A stretch of DNA of 64,000 bases from Ga0077527 sp964533495 (GCA_964533495.1 CAZHJU010000008.1:31719-95718), one strand, 5' to 3'. Numbered from the stretch's first letter, positions 33,206 to 41,513 are shown. The notes: generated by a model from the sequence alone, not told the origin. A program made the numbers and translations.

Positions 33206-34033
33206 ATGCCGATGACGCTGGTTGACGGGGTGCCGGATGCCGGCGTCCCCGCCGACGACCGCGGCCTGGCCTACGGCGACGGCGTGTTCCGCACGATGGC
33301 GATGCGCAGGGGACAGGTGCTTCGCTGGCCGAGGCACTACGCGAAACTCGCATCCGATTGCGCGGCGCTGGACATCCGTCCTCCAGACGAGTCGGCGCTT
33401 CTTCAGGATATCCATGCCGTTGCCCGGCGTGCGCCCGATTGCAGCCTGCGCATCACGGTGACCCGGGGCAGCGGCGGCCGCGGTTATTCCAGGCCTGCCG
33501 AAGCCGCACACCGGCGCATCGTTTCCGCGGGCCCGTTGCCCCTCCATCCGCCGGAATGGGCGACGACAGGGGTTGTCGTCCGGCTGTGCAGGCTGCAGTT
33601 GTCCGTGCAGCCGGCGCTTGCCGGCGTCAAACACCTCAATCGCCTGGAAAACGTGCTGGCGCGCGCCGAATGGGATGATCCTGCAATCGCCGAAGGGCTG
33701 CTGCAGGATGCCGCCGGAAACATCATCGAAGGCACGCGCTGCAACCTGTTCCTGGTCGAGAACGGCATGCTGGTGACGCCGGACCTGTCCCGCTGCGGCG
33801 TTGCCGGGGTCACCCGGGACCTGGTCATGGAATTCGCCGCGCGCTACGGCATGCGCTGCAGCGTGGAGTCCGTCAGCCGCCAGCGCCTGGAATCGGCAAC
33901 GGAGATCCTGCTGGTCAACAGCCTGATCGGCGTGTGGCCGGTGGCTGCCTTCGGGCAACTGCGGTGGCGGGAATTCGCTGTCGCGGCGCTCGTGAGAAAA
34001 TGGCTTGATGCGTTCGATCATCCGCCTGTTTAG
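33206..34033 (+). CDS. pabC: Aminodeoxychorismate lyase
   Basis: 275-residue class IV PLP enzyme that yields p-aminobenzoate for folate. The PLP lysine is Lys142 in GVKHLNRLENVLARAEW; DRGLAYGDGVFRTM is the N-terminal fold-type IV signature, and IIEGTRCNLFLV is conserved. A D-amino-acid or branched-chain aminotransferase is excluded mainly by the neighbourhood: pabC between fabF and mltG is standard. The 3' end overlaps mltG by 26 bases. Confidence 0.92.
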   Translation: MPMTLVDGVPDAGVPADDRGLAYGDGVFRTMAMRRGQVLRWPRHYAKLASDCAALDIRPPDESALLQDIHAVARRAPDCSLRITVTRGSGGRGYSRPAEAAHRRIVSAGPLPLHPPEWATTGVVVRLCRLQLSVQPALAGVKHLNRLENVLARAEWDDPAIAEGLLQDAAGNIIEGTRCNLFLVENGMLVTPDLSRCGVAGVTRDLVMEFAARYGMRCSVESVSRQRLESATEILLVNSLIGVWPVAAFGQLRWREFAVAALVRKWLDAFDHPPV

Positions 34034-35024
34034 ATTCCTGCTGTGGTCTGCGGTGCTGGCGCTGCTGGCGGCGGTGGCCGGACTGTATTACTACGCGCAC
34101 CACGATCTCGGGCTGGGCGCCGCTCCGGTGACCTTCGAGCTGCGTGCCGGCAGTTCGCTGCGCAGCGTGTCGGCGCAGCTGGCGGACGCAGGGATCATCG
34201 GGCGCCCTGAATGGTTCGAACTGATGGCCCGCCTGCGCGGTGAATCGGCGAAGCTGAAGGCGGGCAATTACGAATTCTCCGGTGCGCTGACGCAGCTGGC
34301 ATTGCTGGACCGGATCACGCGGGGCGACGTGACGCTGGTCGCGGTGACTTTTGTCGAAGGCTGGACGTTCCGGCAGATGCGCAGGACGCTGCAGGAACAT
34401 CCCAAGGTGCGCGCCGAAGCGGCAACACTGAGCGAGGCGGAGCTGCTGCAGAAACTGGGCATTGCGCGGCCGGCTGGCGAAGGCTGGTTTTTCCCGGACA
34501 CCTATCATTTCAGCGAAGGCACGACGGACCTGGCGATACTGCGCCGCGCGCACCAGCTGATGCTGCGCCACCTCGACCAGGAATGGGGACGGCGCGCGCA
34601 GGGCCTGCCCCTGAAATCTCCCGAGGAGGCATTGATCCTGGCCTCCATCGTCGAAAAGGAAACGGGTCGCCCTGAAGAGCGGGGCATGGTGGCGGCCGTA
34701 TTCATCAACCGGCTGCGCATCGGCATGCGGCTGCAGACGGATCCGACGGTGATCTACGGCATGGGGGAGGCCTTCGACGGCAACATCCGCAAAAGCGATC
34801 TGACCGCGGATACGCCCTACAATACCTATACCCGGGCCGGCTTGCCGCCCACACCGATCGCCATGCCAGGACTGGAAGCCTTGCGCGCCACGCTGAATCC
34901 CGCCGCGAGCGACGCCATGTATTTTGTCGCCCGCGGCGACGGCACTTCCAAGTTTTCACGCACGCTGGCCGAACACGAGCGGGCGGTGGACCTTTACCAG
35001 CGCCGGGGACGCCCGCGCCAGTGA
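34008..35024 (+). CDS. mltG: Endolytic murein transglycosylase MltG
   Basis: 338 residues. Membrane helix at about 9-30, a LysM-like part, then the YceG catalytic domain with the active-site Glu in LILASIVEKETGRPEERG; NTYTRAGLPPTPIAMPG is the conserved late motif. Cuts nascent glycan strands at the periplasmic face. ATG 34008 is preferred over the TTG three bases earlier. Its stop overlaps the tmk GTG by four bases. Confidence 0.93.
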   Translation: MRSIIRLFRFLLWSAVLALLAAVAGLYYYAHHDLGLGAAPVTFELRAGSSLRSVSAQLADAGIIGRPEWFELMARLRGESAKLKAGNYEFSGALTQLALLDRITRGDVTLVAVTFVEGWTFRQMRRTLQEHPKVRAEAATLSEAELLQKLGIARPAGEGWFFPDTYHFSEGTTDLAILRRAHQLMLRHLDQEWGRRAQGLPLKSPEEALILASIVEKETGRPEERGMVAAVFINRLRIGMRLQTDPTVIYGMGEAFDGNIRKSDLTADTPYNTYTRAGLPPTPIAMPGLEALRATLNPAASDAMYFVARGDGTSKFSRTLAEHERAVDLYQRRGRPRQ

Positions 35025-35635
35025 GCCGCGGCCGCTTCATCACGCTGGAAGGCATGGACGGCGCCGGCAAGACCACGCACCTCGAGTGGCTGCGCGGCCA
35101 CCTTGCCGGTCGCGGACTGCCCTTGACCGTGACCCGCGAGCCGGGCGGAACCCCGCTGGGGGAAGCGCTGCGCAAACTGCTGCTCGACAGCCATGAGCCG
35201 CGGACCCCGGACACCGAGGCGCTGCTGATGTTTGCGGCCCGCCGCGAGCATATCGCGACCGTCATCGAACCGGCCTTGGCCGCCGGCCGCTGGGTGCTGT
35301 GCGACCGTTTCACCGATGCCACCTATGCCTACCAGGCCGGCGGCAGCGGCATGGCCTGGGACCGCATTGCCGCGCTCGAGCGCTGGGTGCAGGGTGAACT
35401 GCAGCCCGACCTGACCCTTTATTTCGATCTCAGCCCCGAAATCGGGCGTGCCCGGACGAGGCAGGCGCGCAACCCGGACCGGTTTGAGCGGGAGCAGGCG
35501 GAATTCTTCGAGCGGGTGCGGGCGGCCTATCTGCGGAGAGCAGCGGAACACCCGCAAAGAATCCGGGTCATCGATGCCGCAGGCAGCGTGGCCGAAGTGC
35601 AGGCAAAGCTTGAGAATATATTTTCAACATTTTGA
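35021..35635 (+). CDS. tmk: Thymidylate kinase
   Basis: 204 residues. dTMP to dTDP. P-loop EGMDGAGKTTHLEWL, DR(F/Y) motif in LCDRFTDATYAYQ, and the C-terminal lid ARTRQARNPDRFERE. GTG start overlapping the mltG stop (GTGA). Confidence 0.95.
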   Translation: MSRGRFITLEGMDGAGKTTHLEWLRGHLAGRGLPLTVTREPGGTPLGEALRKLLLDSHEPRTPDTEALLMFAARREHIATVIEPALAAGRWVLCDRFTDATYAYQAGGSGMAWDRIAALERWVQGELQPDLTLYFDLSPEIGRARTRQARNPDRFEREQAEFFERVRAAYLRRAAEHPQRIRVIDAAGSVAEVQAKLENIFSTF

Positions 35636-35637
35636 TT
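35625..35637 (-). promoter_or_regulatory. IHF-like site at the end of tmk
   Basis: Minus-strand AATCAAAATGTTG matches WATCAA-N4-TTR exactly. It overlaps the tmk stop codon and is followed by the AT-rich 75-bp gap before holB. Confidence 0.4.
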
Positions 35638-35710
35638 TTAAATATAAATTCAACCCCCCATTCAATTGCTGGTGTTTTCTGAAGATAATTTTGTAATTAT
35701 CTGATTATTA

Positions 35711-36721
35711 ATGACTATCTGGTTCAAATCAGAGTTGGCGCGTTTGCTCGCGCAAAAGGATCAGCTGGCCCATGCGCTGCTGCTCAAAGGTCCGCGCGGC
35801 ATCGGCAAGCAGGATTTCGGCATGGCACTGGCCCAGGGCTTGCTGTGCGAGCAGCCGGGACCCGAAGGCGCGGCCTGCGGCCGTTGCAATTCCTGCGCCT
35901 GGCTGGCTGCCGGCGCGCACCCCGATCTCCGCATGCTGTCGCCGGCGATCGAGGGTGAAGCCGATCCGGAGGCCGCTGACGGTGCAAAAAAAACCAAGGC
36001 CAGCCCTTGGATCAGCGTCGAGCAGGTTCGTGATCTGCATGATTTCATCCATGTTTCCAGCCATCGCGGGGGACGCAAGGTCATCGTGGCCAGCCCGGTG
36101 GAAGCCCTGAATGCCAATGCCGCCAATGCCCTGCTGAAAAACCTCGAGGAACCGCCGGCGCGGACTCATTTCATCCTGATCAGCCACCGTCCGCACCGGC
36201 TGCCGCGCACCATCATCAGCCGCTGCCGCCAGCTCAGCCTGGGACTGCCCGATCCGGCAACGGCCTTGGCCTGGCTGCGGGAGCAGGGCGTGGCGGAACC
36301 CGAGGCAGCCCTGGCGCAGAGCTCGGGAGCGCCGCTGCTGGCGCTGGCGGCAAGCGAGGGCGGGGAACTGGCGGAACGCAGGAATGTTCTCCGGCATATC
36401 GCCGATCCCGATTTCGATCCGCTGGCGGCGGCGGAAGCGCTGCGCGACCTGCCGCTGGAGCGCTTCATCGGCTGGATGCAGAAATGGACCCATGACATCG
36501 TCAGCCAGCGCATGCTGGGCAGTATCCGCTACAACCCCGACATGGCGCGTGAGCTGGCGCTTGTCGCCCGCCGCACCGATCCACTCGCGGCATTGCGGCT
36601 GCACCGCAAGCTGGTGCGCGAGCAGCGCAACATCCACCATCCGCTGAATGCGCGCCTGTACCTCGAAAGCGTGCTGGTCGCCTACGCGGCCACCGTGAAT
36701 CCCGCGCGCCAGATCGCCTGA
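35711..36721 (+). CDS. holB: DNA polymerase III subunit delta'
   Basis: 336 residues. AAA+ clamp-loader subunit: P-loop-like LKGPRGIGKQDFG (final GKQ, as common in delta', which does not hydrolyse ATP), zinc module CGRCNSCAWL with a further upstream Cys, sensor region NALLKNLEEPPARTHFILIS, and RTIISRCRQLSL. Between tmk and tatD as in many proteobacteria; the pilZ-type gene often found after holB is absent. Confidence 0.93.
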   Translation: MTIWFKSELARLLAQKDQLAHALLLKGPRGIGKQDFGMALAQGLLCEQPGPEGAACGRCNSCAWLAAGAHPDLRMLSPAIEGEADPEAADGAKKTKASPWISVEQVRDLHDFIHVSSHRGGRKVIVASPVEALNANAANALLKNLEEPPARTHFILISHRPHRLPRTIISRCRQLSLGLPDPATALAWLREQGVAEPEAALAQSSGAPLLALAASEGGELAERRNVLRHIADPDFDPLAAAEALRDLPLERFIGWMQKWTHDIVSQRMLGSIRYNPDMARELALVARRTDPLAALRLHRKLVREQRNIHHPLNARLYLESVLVAYAATVNPARQIA

Positions 36722-36722
36722 C

Positions 36723-37490
36723 ATGCTGGTCGACTCGCATTGCCACCTGGATTTTCCGGAACTGGCCGACAAGCTGCCGGCCGTCCTCGACGTCATGCGC
36801 GAAAACGGGGTTACCCGTGCCTTGTGCGTCAGTGTCACGCTGGAGGATTTTCCGAAAGTGCTGGCGCTGGCCGAGCAGCACGAGCAGCTTTGGGCCTCGG
36901 TGGGCGTGCATCCGGATTACCCCGACCTGCGCGAACCGTCCGTAACGGAATTGGTCGAGCTGGCGCAGCATCCGAAGGTGGTCGCCATCGGTGAAACGGG
37001 CCTCGACTATTACCGTCTGACCGGGGATCTCGAATGGCAAAGAGAACGCTTCCGGGTGCATATCCGCGCGGCGCGCGAGGCCGGTAAACCGCTGATCATC
37101 CATACGCGTTCAGCGGCTGCGGACACGCTGCGGCTGATGCGGGAAGAGGGGGCGGGGGAGGCCGGCGGCGTCATGCACTGCTTTACCGAAAGCTGGGAAG
37201 TCGCCCGCGGCGCACTGGATCTCGGGTTCTACATCTCCTTTTCGGGAATCGTGACGTTCAAGAACGCCAAAGACCTGAAGGAGGTGGCGCGGCAGGTACC
37301 TCTGGACCGGATGCTGGTGGAAACGGATTCCCCTTATCTGGCGCCGGTGCCATTCCGGGGCAAAACGAACCAGCCCGGCTGGGTCAGGCACGTGGCGGAG
37401 GAAATTGCCTGTCTCCAGGGCCGCGAATTCTCCGAAGTTGCCGCCGCGACCACGGCAAATTTTTATAAATTATTCAATTTAAACAAATAG
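36723..37490 (+). CDS. TatD-family metal-dependent hydrolase (YcfH-like)
   Basis: 255 residues. TIM-barrel DNase/hydrolase. Metal ligands His6 and His8 (VDSHCHLDFPEL), Glu in AIGETGLDYYR, His in LIIHTRSA, and His in GVMHCFTESW; Asp in LVETDSPYLAP. Starts two bases after the holB stop. The last codons overlap an AT-rich motif related to the IHF-like sites (37481-37493, two mismatches). Confidence 0.92.
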   Translation: MLVDSHCHLDFPELADKLPAVLDVMRENGVTRALCVSVTLEDFPKVLALAEQHEQLWASVGVHPDYPDLREPSVTELVELAQHPKVVAIGETGLDYYRLTGDLEWQRERFRVHIRAAREAGKPLIIHTRSAAADTLRLMREEGAGEAGGVMHCFTESWEVARGALDLGFYISFSGIVTFKNAKDLKEVARQVPLDRMLVETDSPYLAPVPFRGKTNQPGWVRHVAEEIACLQGREFSEVAAATTANFYKLFNLNK

Positions 37491-37494
37491 ATAT

Positions 37495-38139
37495 ATGGTA
37501 TTTCGAAACTATATTCTGAGATTTTTGCTGATCGGATTCTTGGGGACCAGCATCACCGCCCAGGCCGGCGCCTACGAGGACATGCTGCAGGCCATCCATC
37601 TGGATGATGAAAAAGCCATTGCCGAACTGTTCCGGCGCGGCATGGACGTCGATACGGTCAGCCCCAAGGGCGAAACCCTACTGATGCTGGCGGTCCGCGA
37701 AGGCAAGCCCGGCGTGGTCAAAACCATACTGACCGCCCGTCCGCGCCTGCATTCCAGGAATCCGCTGGGGGAATCGGCGCTGATGCTGGCAGCCATCCTT
37801 GGCCACACGGAAATCGCCAGGCTGCTCCTGGACGCCGGAGCGCCGCCCAACCAGCCCGGCTGGACGCCGCTGATCTATGCGGCGGCCCGCAACCGGGTGG
37901 ATATCGGCCGGATGCTGATTGCCAAGGGTGCGGACATCAATGCCGCGGCCGCAAACGGCACCACGGCGCTGATGATGGCCGCGCGCGAAGGCCATCTGCC
38001 GATGCTGCTGATGCTGCTGGAGCACGGCGCCGATGCGAAATACGTGTCGCCGTTCGGGCATTCGGCGCTGGGTAATGCACGGGACCGGGGACATGCGGAA
38101 ATTGAGGCTGTGCTGCGCAGGGCTGGGGTTGAGGAATAA
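37495..38139 (+). CDS. Secreted ankyrin-repeat protein
   Basis: 214 residues. Signal peptide (NYILRFLLIGFLGTSITAQA) followed by about five ankyrin repeats, for example GESALMLAAILGHTEIARLL, GWTPLIYAAARNRVDIGRML and GTTALMMAAREGHLPMLLML. Likely a periplasmic protein-interaction module; partner unknown. It starts four bases after tatD, so it is probably the last gene of the long operon. Next to it begins the dif site and the accessory segment. Confidence 0.88.
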   Translation: MVFRNYILRFLLIGFLGTSITAQAGAYEDMLQAIHLDDEKAIAELFRRGMDVDTVSPKGETLLMLAVREGKPGVVKTILTARPRLHSRNPLGESALMLAAILGHTEIARLLLDAGAPPNQPGWTPLIYAAARNRVDIGRMLIAKGADINAAAANGTTALMMAAREGHLPMLLMLLEHGADAKYVSPFGHSALGNARDRGHAEIEAVLRRAGVEE

Positions 38140-38192
38140 GAATTCCTGGAGGCATAAAACAAGACCTTTGAGCTGGCTGCTTACTACATTAT

Positions 38193-38220
38193 GATTCGTA
38201 TAATGTGTATTATGTAAAAT
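38193..38220 (+). other. dif-like XerCD recombination site
   Basis: 28 bp with an 11-base XerC-type arm GATTCGTATAA, 6-base centre TGTGTA, and 11-base XerD-type arm TTATGTAAAAT. Compared with E. coli dif, the XerD arm differs at one base, the centre at one, and the XerC arm at four. It lies 53 bp after the ankyrin gene and immediately before DNA of a different character, so it is either the chromosome dimer-resolution site or an attachment site made by a Xer-dependent element. Confidence 0.75.
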
Positions 38221-38324
38221 AATACATGCGGTATTGCGGACCATAATCCGGGCCAGAATCACCCAAATAATCAAGGACTTGATACCGTTCCCTGTCGCGA
38301 CACAATAAAAACGACAGGAACAAC

Positions 38325-38618
38325 ATGACACGCTACCGGATGCCGCCCGACTGGGCGAACTACGGCGCACGCTGGGGCAATGACGGCCTGCTGTATCTGG
38401 CCGAATGGCGGCGCGGATTCACGCACGGAGAGCTGCGGGCAATGTTTTTCGAATGCCAGCAGGTGCGGACCCTTAAAAACGAACGGGACGCCGCACGGCG
38501 CGATCTGGAGGCCCTAACGGCCCAATTTGAGGCCGTGGAAAGCCGTGCGGCATGGTATCGGCAGCAACTGACCCGAGAAGCCCGCCTCTACCCGCTATTT
38601 CAGCGACTCAGCCGCTAA
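38325..38618 (+). CDS. Hypothetical protein, possibly of a Xer-integrated element
   Basis: 97 residues, not recognised. N-terminal part is Trp/Tyr-rich (RYRMPPDWANYGARWGNDGL), and the C-terminal half is a predicted charged coiled coil (LKNERDAARRDLEALTAQFE). ACAGGA precedes the ATG. Being next to a dif-like site and followed by strongly structured DNA, it may be a cargo or phage gene of an element that uses XerCD. No replication or coat genes are seen with it. Confidence 0.55.
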   Translation: MTRYRMPPDWANYGARWGNDGLLYLAEWRRGFTHGELRAMFFECQQVRTLKNERDAARRDLEALTAQFEAVESRAAWYRQQLTREARLYPLFQRLSR

Positions 38619-38752
38619 AGACCCACGATTATCCGGCTACGCCGGACGCCGGCCGGTCGACGGCCGGAATAATGGGGAATCCGAAAAACGCACCACATAA
38701 AGCCGTGGCACGTTTTTCGGAACAGCGTCTTTAAGGGTAAAGCCGGATAATC
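38616..38752. other. Highly structured DNA: nested inverted repeats
   Basis: Outer pair GATTATCCGGCT (38627-38638) / AGCCGGATAATC (38741-38752), perfect 12 bp. Inner pair TCCGAAAAACG (38680-38690) / CGTTTTTCGGA (38711-38721), perfect 11 bp. A local CCGGCC / GGCCGG hairpin lies around 38650-38667, and TAAAGAC (38616-38622) / GTCTTTA (38727-38733) would cross the outer stem. This could be a single-stranded phage or plasmid origin/packaging signal, or a structured RNA. Confidence 0.7.
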
Positions 38753-38774
38753 AACTGATCAAAAAGATCACTCA

Positions 38775-38806
38775 GAAAAAAACCCGCAGATGCGGGTTTA
38801 TTTTTT
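38775..38806. terminator. Bidirectional terminator
   Basis: Stem AAACCCGCA (38780-38788) / TGCGGGTTT (38791-38799), with a run of A before and ATTTTTT after. It overlaps the stop codon of the minus-strand gene at 38798 and can also end transcription coming from the left. Confidence 0.8.
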
Positions 38807-39232
38807 GCTGCGCTTCGCGGCACGGGAAGAAGATTTATCAACCTCCGAAGGATCAGACGACTTACGGGTAACGATCACAGTAACAATGGCAACTAAAGTA
38901 GCCCCACCAATAACACCTGCAACCCAAGGCTGGCCTTGAATTGCTACGTAAGCCGAGATTATTAATCCAGAGATTGCAATCGCGCCACCGATTAGAACAC
39001 CCGATATACGCTCAGCAAAAATAAAGCTATTGACTCTGCGGGATTCACGCCGCCTAAAATCAGCCTCAATCTCAGTCTGTTTAACAACCCATTGCACAAG
39101 CGATGGATCAATTCGACTTAAATGCTCAAGATTGGCTGCAGGCAATATAGGACTATCGGTCGTCGTATGAGACACCGATAGCTGCTGACCATTGCGATCA
39201 GTAGCCCGAACGTTCGTATGACCGCTCGACAT
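38798..39232 (-). CDS. Small membrane protein (DUF2335-like?)
   Basis: 144 residues. Two adjacent hydrophobic segments (ISGVLIGGAIAISGLIISAY and WVAGVIGGATLVAIVTVIVT) follow a hydrophilic N-terminal half with a coiled-coil-like QWVVKQTEIEADFRRRESRR; the tail is basic. The layout resembles DUF2335 or holin-like small membrane proteins of prophage regions, but I cannot confirm it. GGGGGA precedes ATG 39232. Lower GC than the core genes. Confidence 0.6.
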   Translation of the reverse strand: MSSGHTNVRATDRNGQQLSVSHTTTDSPILPAANLEHLSRIDPSLVQWVVKQTEIEADFRRRESRRVNSFIFAERISGVLIGGAIAISGLIISAYVAIQGQPWVAGVIGGATLVAIVTVIVTRKSSDPSEVDKSSSRAAKRSKK

Positions 39233-39401
39233 GCTTCCCCCTAATCACGCGCCGCATGTCACTTCCAAAATTCCTAACGTCCTCGGCTAGGTTCATATTA
39301 TCTTTTTCGAACCCATATTCTGTACGAACGTAATCACGTGGATGCACGTATGCATCCACCATGAGAGTAAAGCCATTCGCAAAATATCTGAGAATCTTCA
39401 T
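39198..39401 (-). CDS. Hypothetical protein
   Basis: 67 residues, not recognised: MKILRYFANGFTLMVDAYVH then PRDYVRTEYGFEKDNMNLAE. It overlaps the start of the small membrane-protein gene by 35 bases. No clear ribosome site, so the gene is uncertain; its base composition matches the neighbouring low-GC DNA. The gap 39402-39576 upstream is AT-rich and shows no gene. Confidence 0.4.
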   Translation of the reverse strand: MKILRYFANGFTLMVDAYVHPRDYVRTEYGFEKDNMNLAEDVRNFGSDMRRVIRGKHVERSYERSGY

Positions 39402-39576
39402 AGGTAAAGGAGTTGACAGCTCATTTTTTCATAAGTTCAACTTTTATGCAAATTTCCCTTTTAATTCACAAAGATACATAAAAGCGTAAAAGAGAACGAT
39501 CCACGACGATCAGCATAACCTTAGCGGGTTTATACCCGAGTGCGCAACAAGACAAATTTCCCCCTAACGTCCAACT

Positions 39577-40149
39577 CTAAAGCTTAGCATCGTAAAAAAT
39601 CCCGGCCGCCGACAGATCCACAACCTCGATACGGCCGAGAGCCTCGAGCGCCGGCCGAGGGACAGCGCGGCCGGCAAATAGCACCCGGTTGTATTCCCGG
39701 TCCGGCACACGGCGCAGGCTGATATCCGGATATGCCGCCGCCATCGTGCGCAGGGTAGTCTGATACTCAGCATCGAACCGGCCGGCCAGCACATTCACCG
39801 CCACCAGCCCGTGCGGCCGTAGCGACCGGAACACCGCCCGATGGAACTGCCACGTTTTCAGGTGCGCCGGCGCATCCGTCCCGAGATACGCATCCAGAAA
39901 AATCACGTCATACGGCTCCGTGACCGCCTCGACAAAGGCCCGACCGTCACCGACATGCACCTGCATCCGGGCATCGTCGACAAACCCCATAAAACGACGC
40001 GCCACGTCGACCACAGCCGGATCAATGTCGACCAGATCAATCTGCGCATCCGGGAATTGCGCCCGCGTAGCCCACCCCAATACCCCCGCGCCCATGCCAA
40101 CCACCAGAACACGCTGCGGAGGCCGCTGCAGCAGCTTATACACGGCCAA
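39577..40149 (-). pseudogene. Spermidine synthase-like methyltransferase, 5'-truncated
   Basis: About 190 residues of the spermine/spermidine synthase fold: RVLVVGMGAGVLGWATR (SAM site), IDLVDIDPAVVDVARRFM and YDVIFLDAYLGTDAPAHL. Family similarity extends a few codons upstream of the apparent start (FIRAQLAVYKLLQ) and then meets a stop, so roughly the first 50-60 residues of a normal protein are missing. Proteins of this family that lack the N-terminal strand domain may be non-polyamine enzymes. Here the gene is probably a remnant next to an IS scar. Confidence 0.7.
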
Positions 40150-40160
40150 CTGCGCCCGGA

Positions 40161-40387
40161 TAAAGGAGTTAACGCAACGAGATCAGAACAACAGCGAGCG
40201 CATTCGATATTACAAATCAGGCGATTTATTTTGTTTGCCGTTTGAGATACGGCGGCAGTTGGCGGAAGCCACCGTGGCGGAAGAGTGCCTTCAGGAAGAT
40301 TTTTCAAACAGCGTCACCGAACGTTTGCAGGCAACAAGCAAAGATAAACTTGATGCAGATACCATCAAGATTACCGAAGCCGAGTAG
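40161..40387 (+). pseudogene. 3' fragment of an unrecognised gene
   Basis: The plus-strand frame ending at 40387 has protein-like sequence only in its last ~70 codons: RDQNNSERIRYYKSGDLFCL, then PFEIRRQLAEATVAEEC and KDKLDADTIKITEAE. The upstream part of the frame is antisense to the methyltransferase gene. This looks like the tail of a lost gene joined here by recombination. No family recognised. Confidence 0.35.
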
Positions 40388-40488
40388 GCACTGCGTTCCA
40401 CGATTCCCAAATAGGCAAACTACCATTCCCTAAAGACAGCTCTTAGGGATTTGACTTAATGAAATCTGGAAGATCGTGAGAAGCTGGC

Positions 40489-40530
40489 TCGCTGCCGCCC
40501 GCCCAGCGCCAGCGGGGCGGGCGGCAGCGA
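40489..40530. repeat. 15-bp perfect inverted repeat at the broken edge of an IS3 element
   Basis: TCGCTGCCGCCCGCC (40489-40503) / GGCGGGCGGCAGCGA (40516-40530), 12-base spacer. IS3 orfB-derived sequence stops at about 40529, the outer base of the right arm. Confidence 0.7.
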
Positions 40531-40940
40531 CCCCATGTTCGTCCCGGTGCGCGTCGATGAACGCCACCATCACCTGCGTCCGCGGTCGAGCTCCGCCTGG
40601 GCAAAAAAAACCGACGCCTTGCGCAATATCTCGTTGGCGCGCTTCAACTCCCGATTCTCGCGCTCCAACTCCTTGAGCCGCTCGCGCTCCGAGCTCGTCA
40701 CCCCGGCGCGCCGCCCCTGGTCACGCTCGGCCTGCCGCACCCAGCGGCGCAGCGTCTCGATCGTGCACCCAATCTTGGGCGCGATCGACTCTATGGCCGC
40801 CCATTGCGATCCGTGTTCGGCTTCGTGTTCGAAAACCAGCCGGACCGCCCTCTCCTGAAGCTCCTGCGGATACCTCTTCGTCGTGTTCATGACTCCATCC
40901 TCTCAAGAAATGGAGTCTCCGGGAATCCCGGGGCGATTCA
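40516..40940 (-). mobile_element. Truncated IS3-family insertion sequence
   Basis: The intact end is at 40940, where the minus strand reads TGAATCGCCCCGGGATTCCC, the usual IS3-group terminal repeat. It is followed on minus by GGAGACTCCATTTC and a complete orfA. orfB is cut after 14 codons (MVAFIDAHRDEHGV), so more than 80 percent of the transposase and the other terminal repeat are gone. The element cannot move itself. Confidence 0.85.
40570..40890 (-). CDS. IS3-family transposase OrfA
   Basis: 106 residues: a helix-turn-helix part (GCTIETLRRWVRQAERDQG) and a leucine-zipper coiled coil (LKELERENRELKRANEILRK) that mediates OrfA/OrfAB oligomerisation. The C-terminal KASVFFAQAELDR is typical of the IS51/IS1236-like group. 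The stop overlaps the orfB ATG (TGATG), but orfB is truncated, so OrfA is only a leftover DNA-binding protein. Confidence 0.88.
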   Translation of the reverse strand: MNTTKRYPQELQERAVRLVFEHEAEHGSQWAAIESIAPKIGCTIETLRRWVRQAERDQGRRAGVTSSERERLKELERENRELKRANEILRKASVFFAQAELDRGRR

Positions 40941-41069
40941 TCTCGTAACTAATTTTAGTGTGCGGATTCCCTAAGAAAAATCTGGCATCTAAAAAAACCT
41001 ATCCCATCTTGACACGACTATGACGCAAACCCTACGCTTGATATTTACCATTAAATTTATTCGCACGTC

Positions 41070-41465
41070 GTGAAACCACTACCAGCAGCGCCCTTCGTCA
41101 ATCACGTTGGCATTGTCTCTCAACCCATGGAGGGTGACGTTGCCGTCAGTTTTGTGCAATTGGAGTCACATCACCTGAACCGCATTGAATCAGCACACGG
41201 GGGACTAATCGCGACGTTACTCGACAATGCCATGGTAAACGCCGCACGCGCGGTCTCGGGTCCGGATGCGCGTCTCGCGACAATCGAGATGAAGATCAAC
41301 TTCATGCGTTCCGGAAAAGGGGCACTCCGCTGTACCGCCCGCTGCCGTCACTCGACAGCAAAGCTCGCATTCTGCGACGCCGAAGTGCACGACGCATCGG
41401 GCAAATTGGTCGCCACGGCAAGCAGCACGCTACAGTACGTGGTTGGAAGCGGTCGCAAGTCCTGA
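41070..41465 (+). CDS. PaaI-family hotdog thioesterase
   Basis: 131 residues. Hotdog fold with NRIESAHGGLIATLLDNAMV; the HGG followed by an acidic residue (LLD) is the active-site layout of PaaI/YdiI-type acyl-CoA thioesterases. GTG start 41070. It sits beside a CoA-dependent catabolic cluster read in the opposite direction and could release CoA from dead-end thioesters. The 130-bp gap to the IS end upstream shows no other gene. Confidence 0.82.
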   Translation: MKPLPAAPFVNHVGIVSQPMEGDVAVSFVQLESHHLNRIESAHGGLIATLLDNAMVNAARAVSGPDARLATIEMKINFMRSGKGALRCTARCRHSTAKLAFCDAEVHDASGKLVATASSTLQYVVGSGRKS

Positions 41466-41513
41466 TCAAATTGCTGCGTGAATGCGCAGCATTCCCCTCG
41501 CACCGCTCCTCGC

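Noticed and set aside
37481..37493. Tenth IHF-like site at the end of tatD
   Set aside because: AAACAAATAGATA has two mismatches to WATCAA-N4-TTR, so it was left out of the count.
38616..38752. Integron attC site or tRNA
   Set aside because: The stems are strong, but no GTTRRRY/RYYYAAC core pair is seen, there is no integrase nearby, and no cloverleaf with an anticodon arm can be drawn.
39447..39674. Second dif copy or other border of the Xer element downstream of 38.2 kb
   Set aside because: AT-rich stretches such as TTTTATGCAAAT around 39440-39460 do not keep the XerC/XerD arm layout. No second dif was found by eye anywhere to 49.7 kb.
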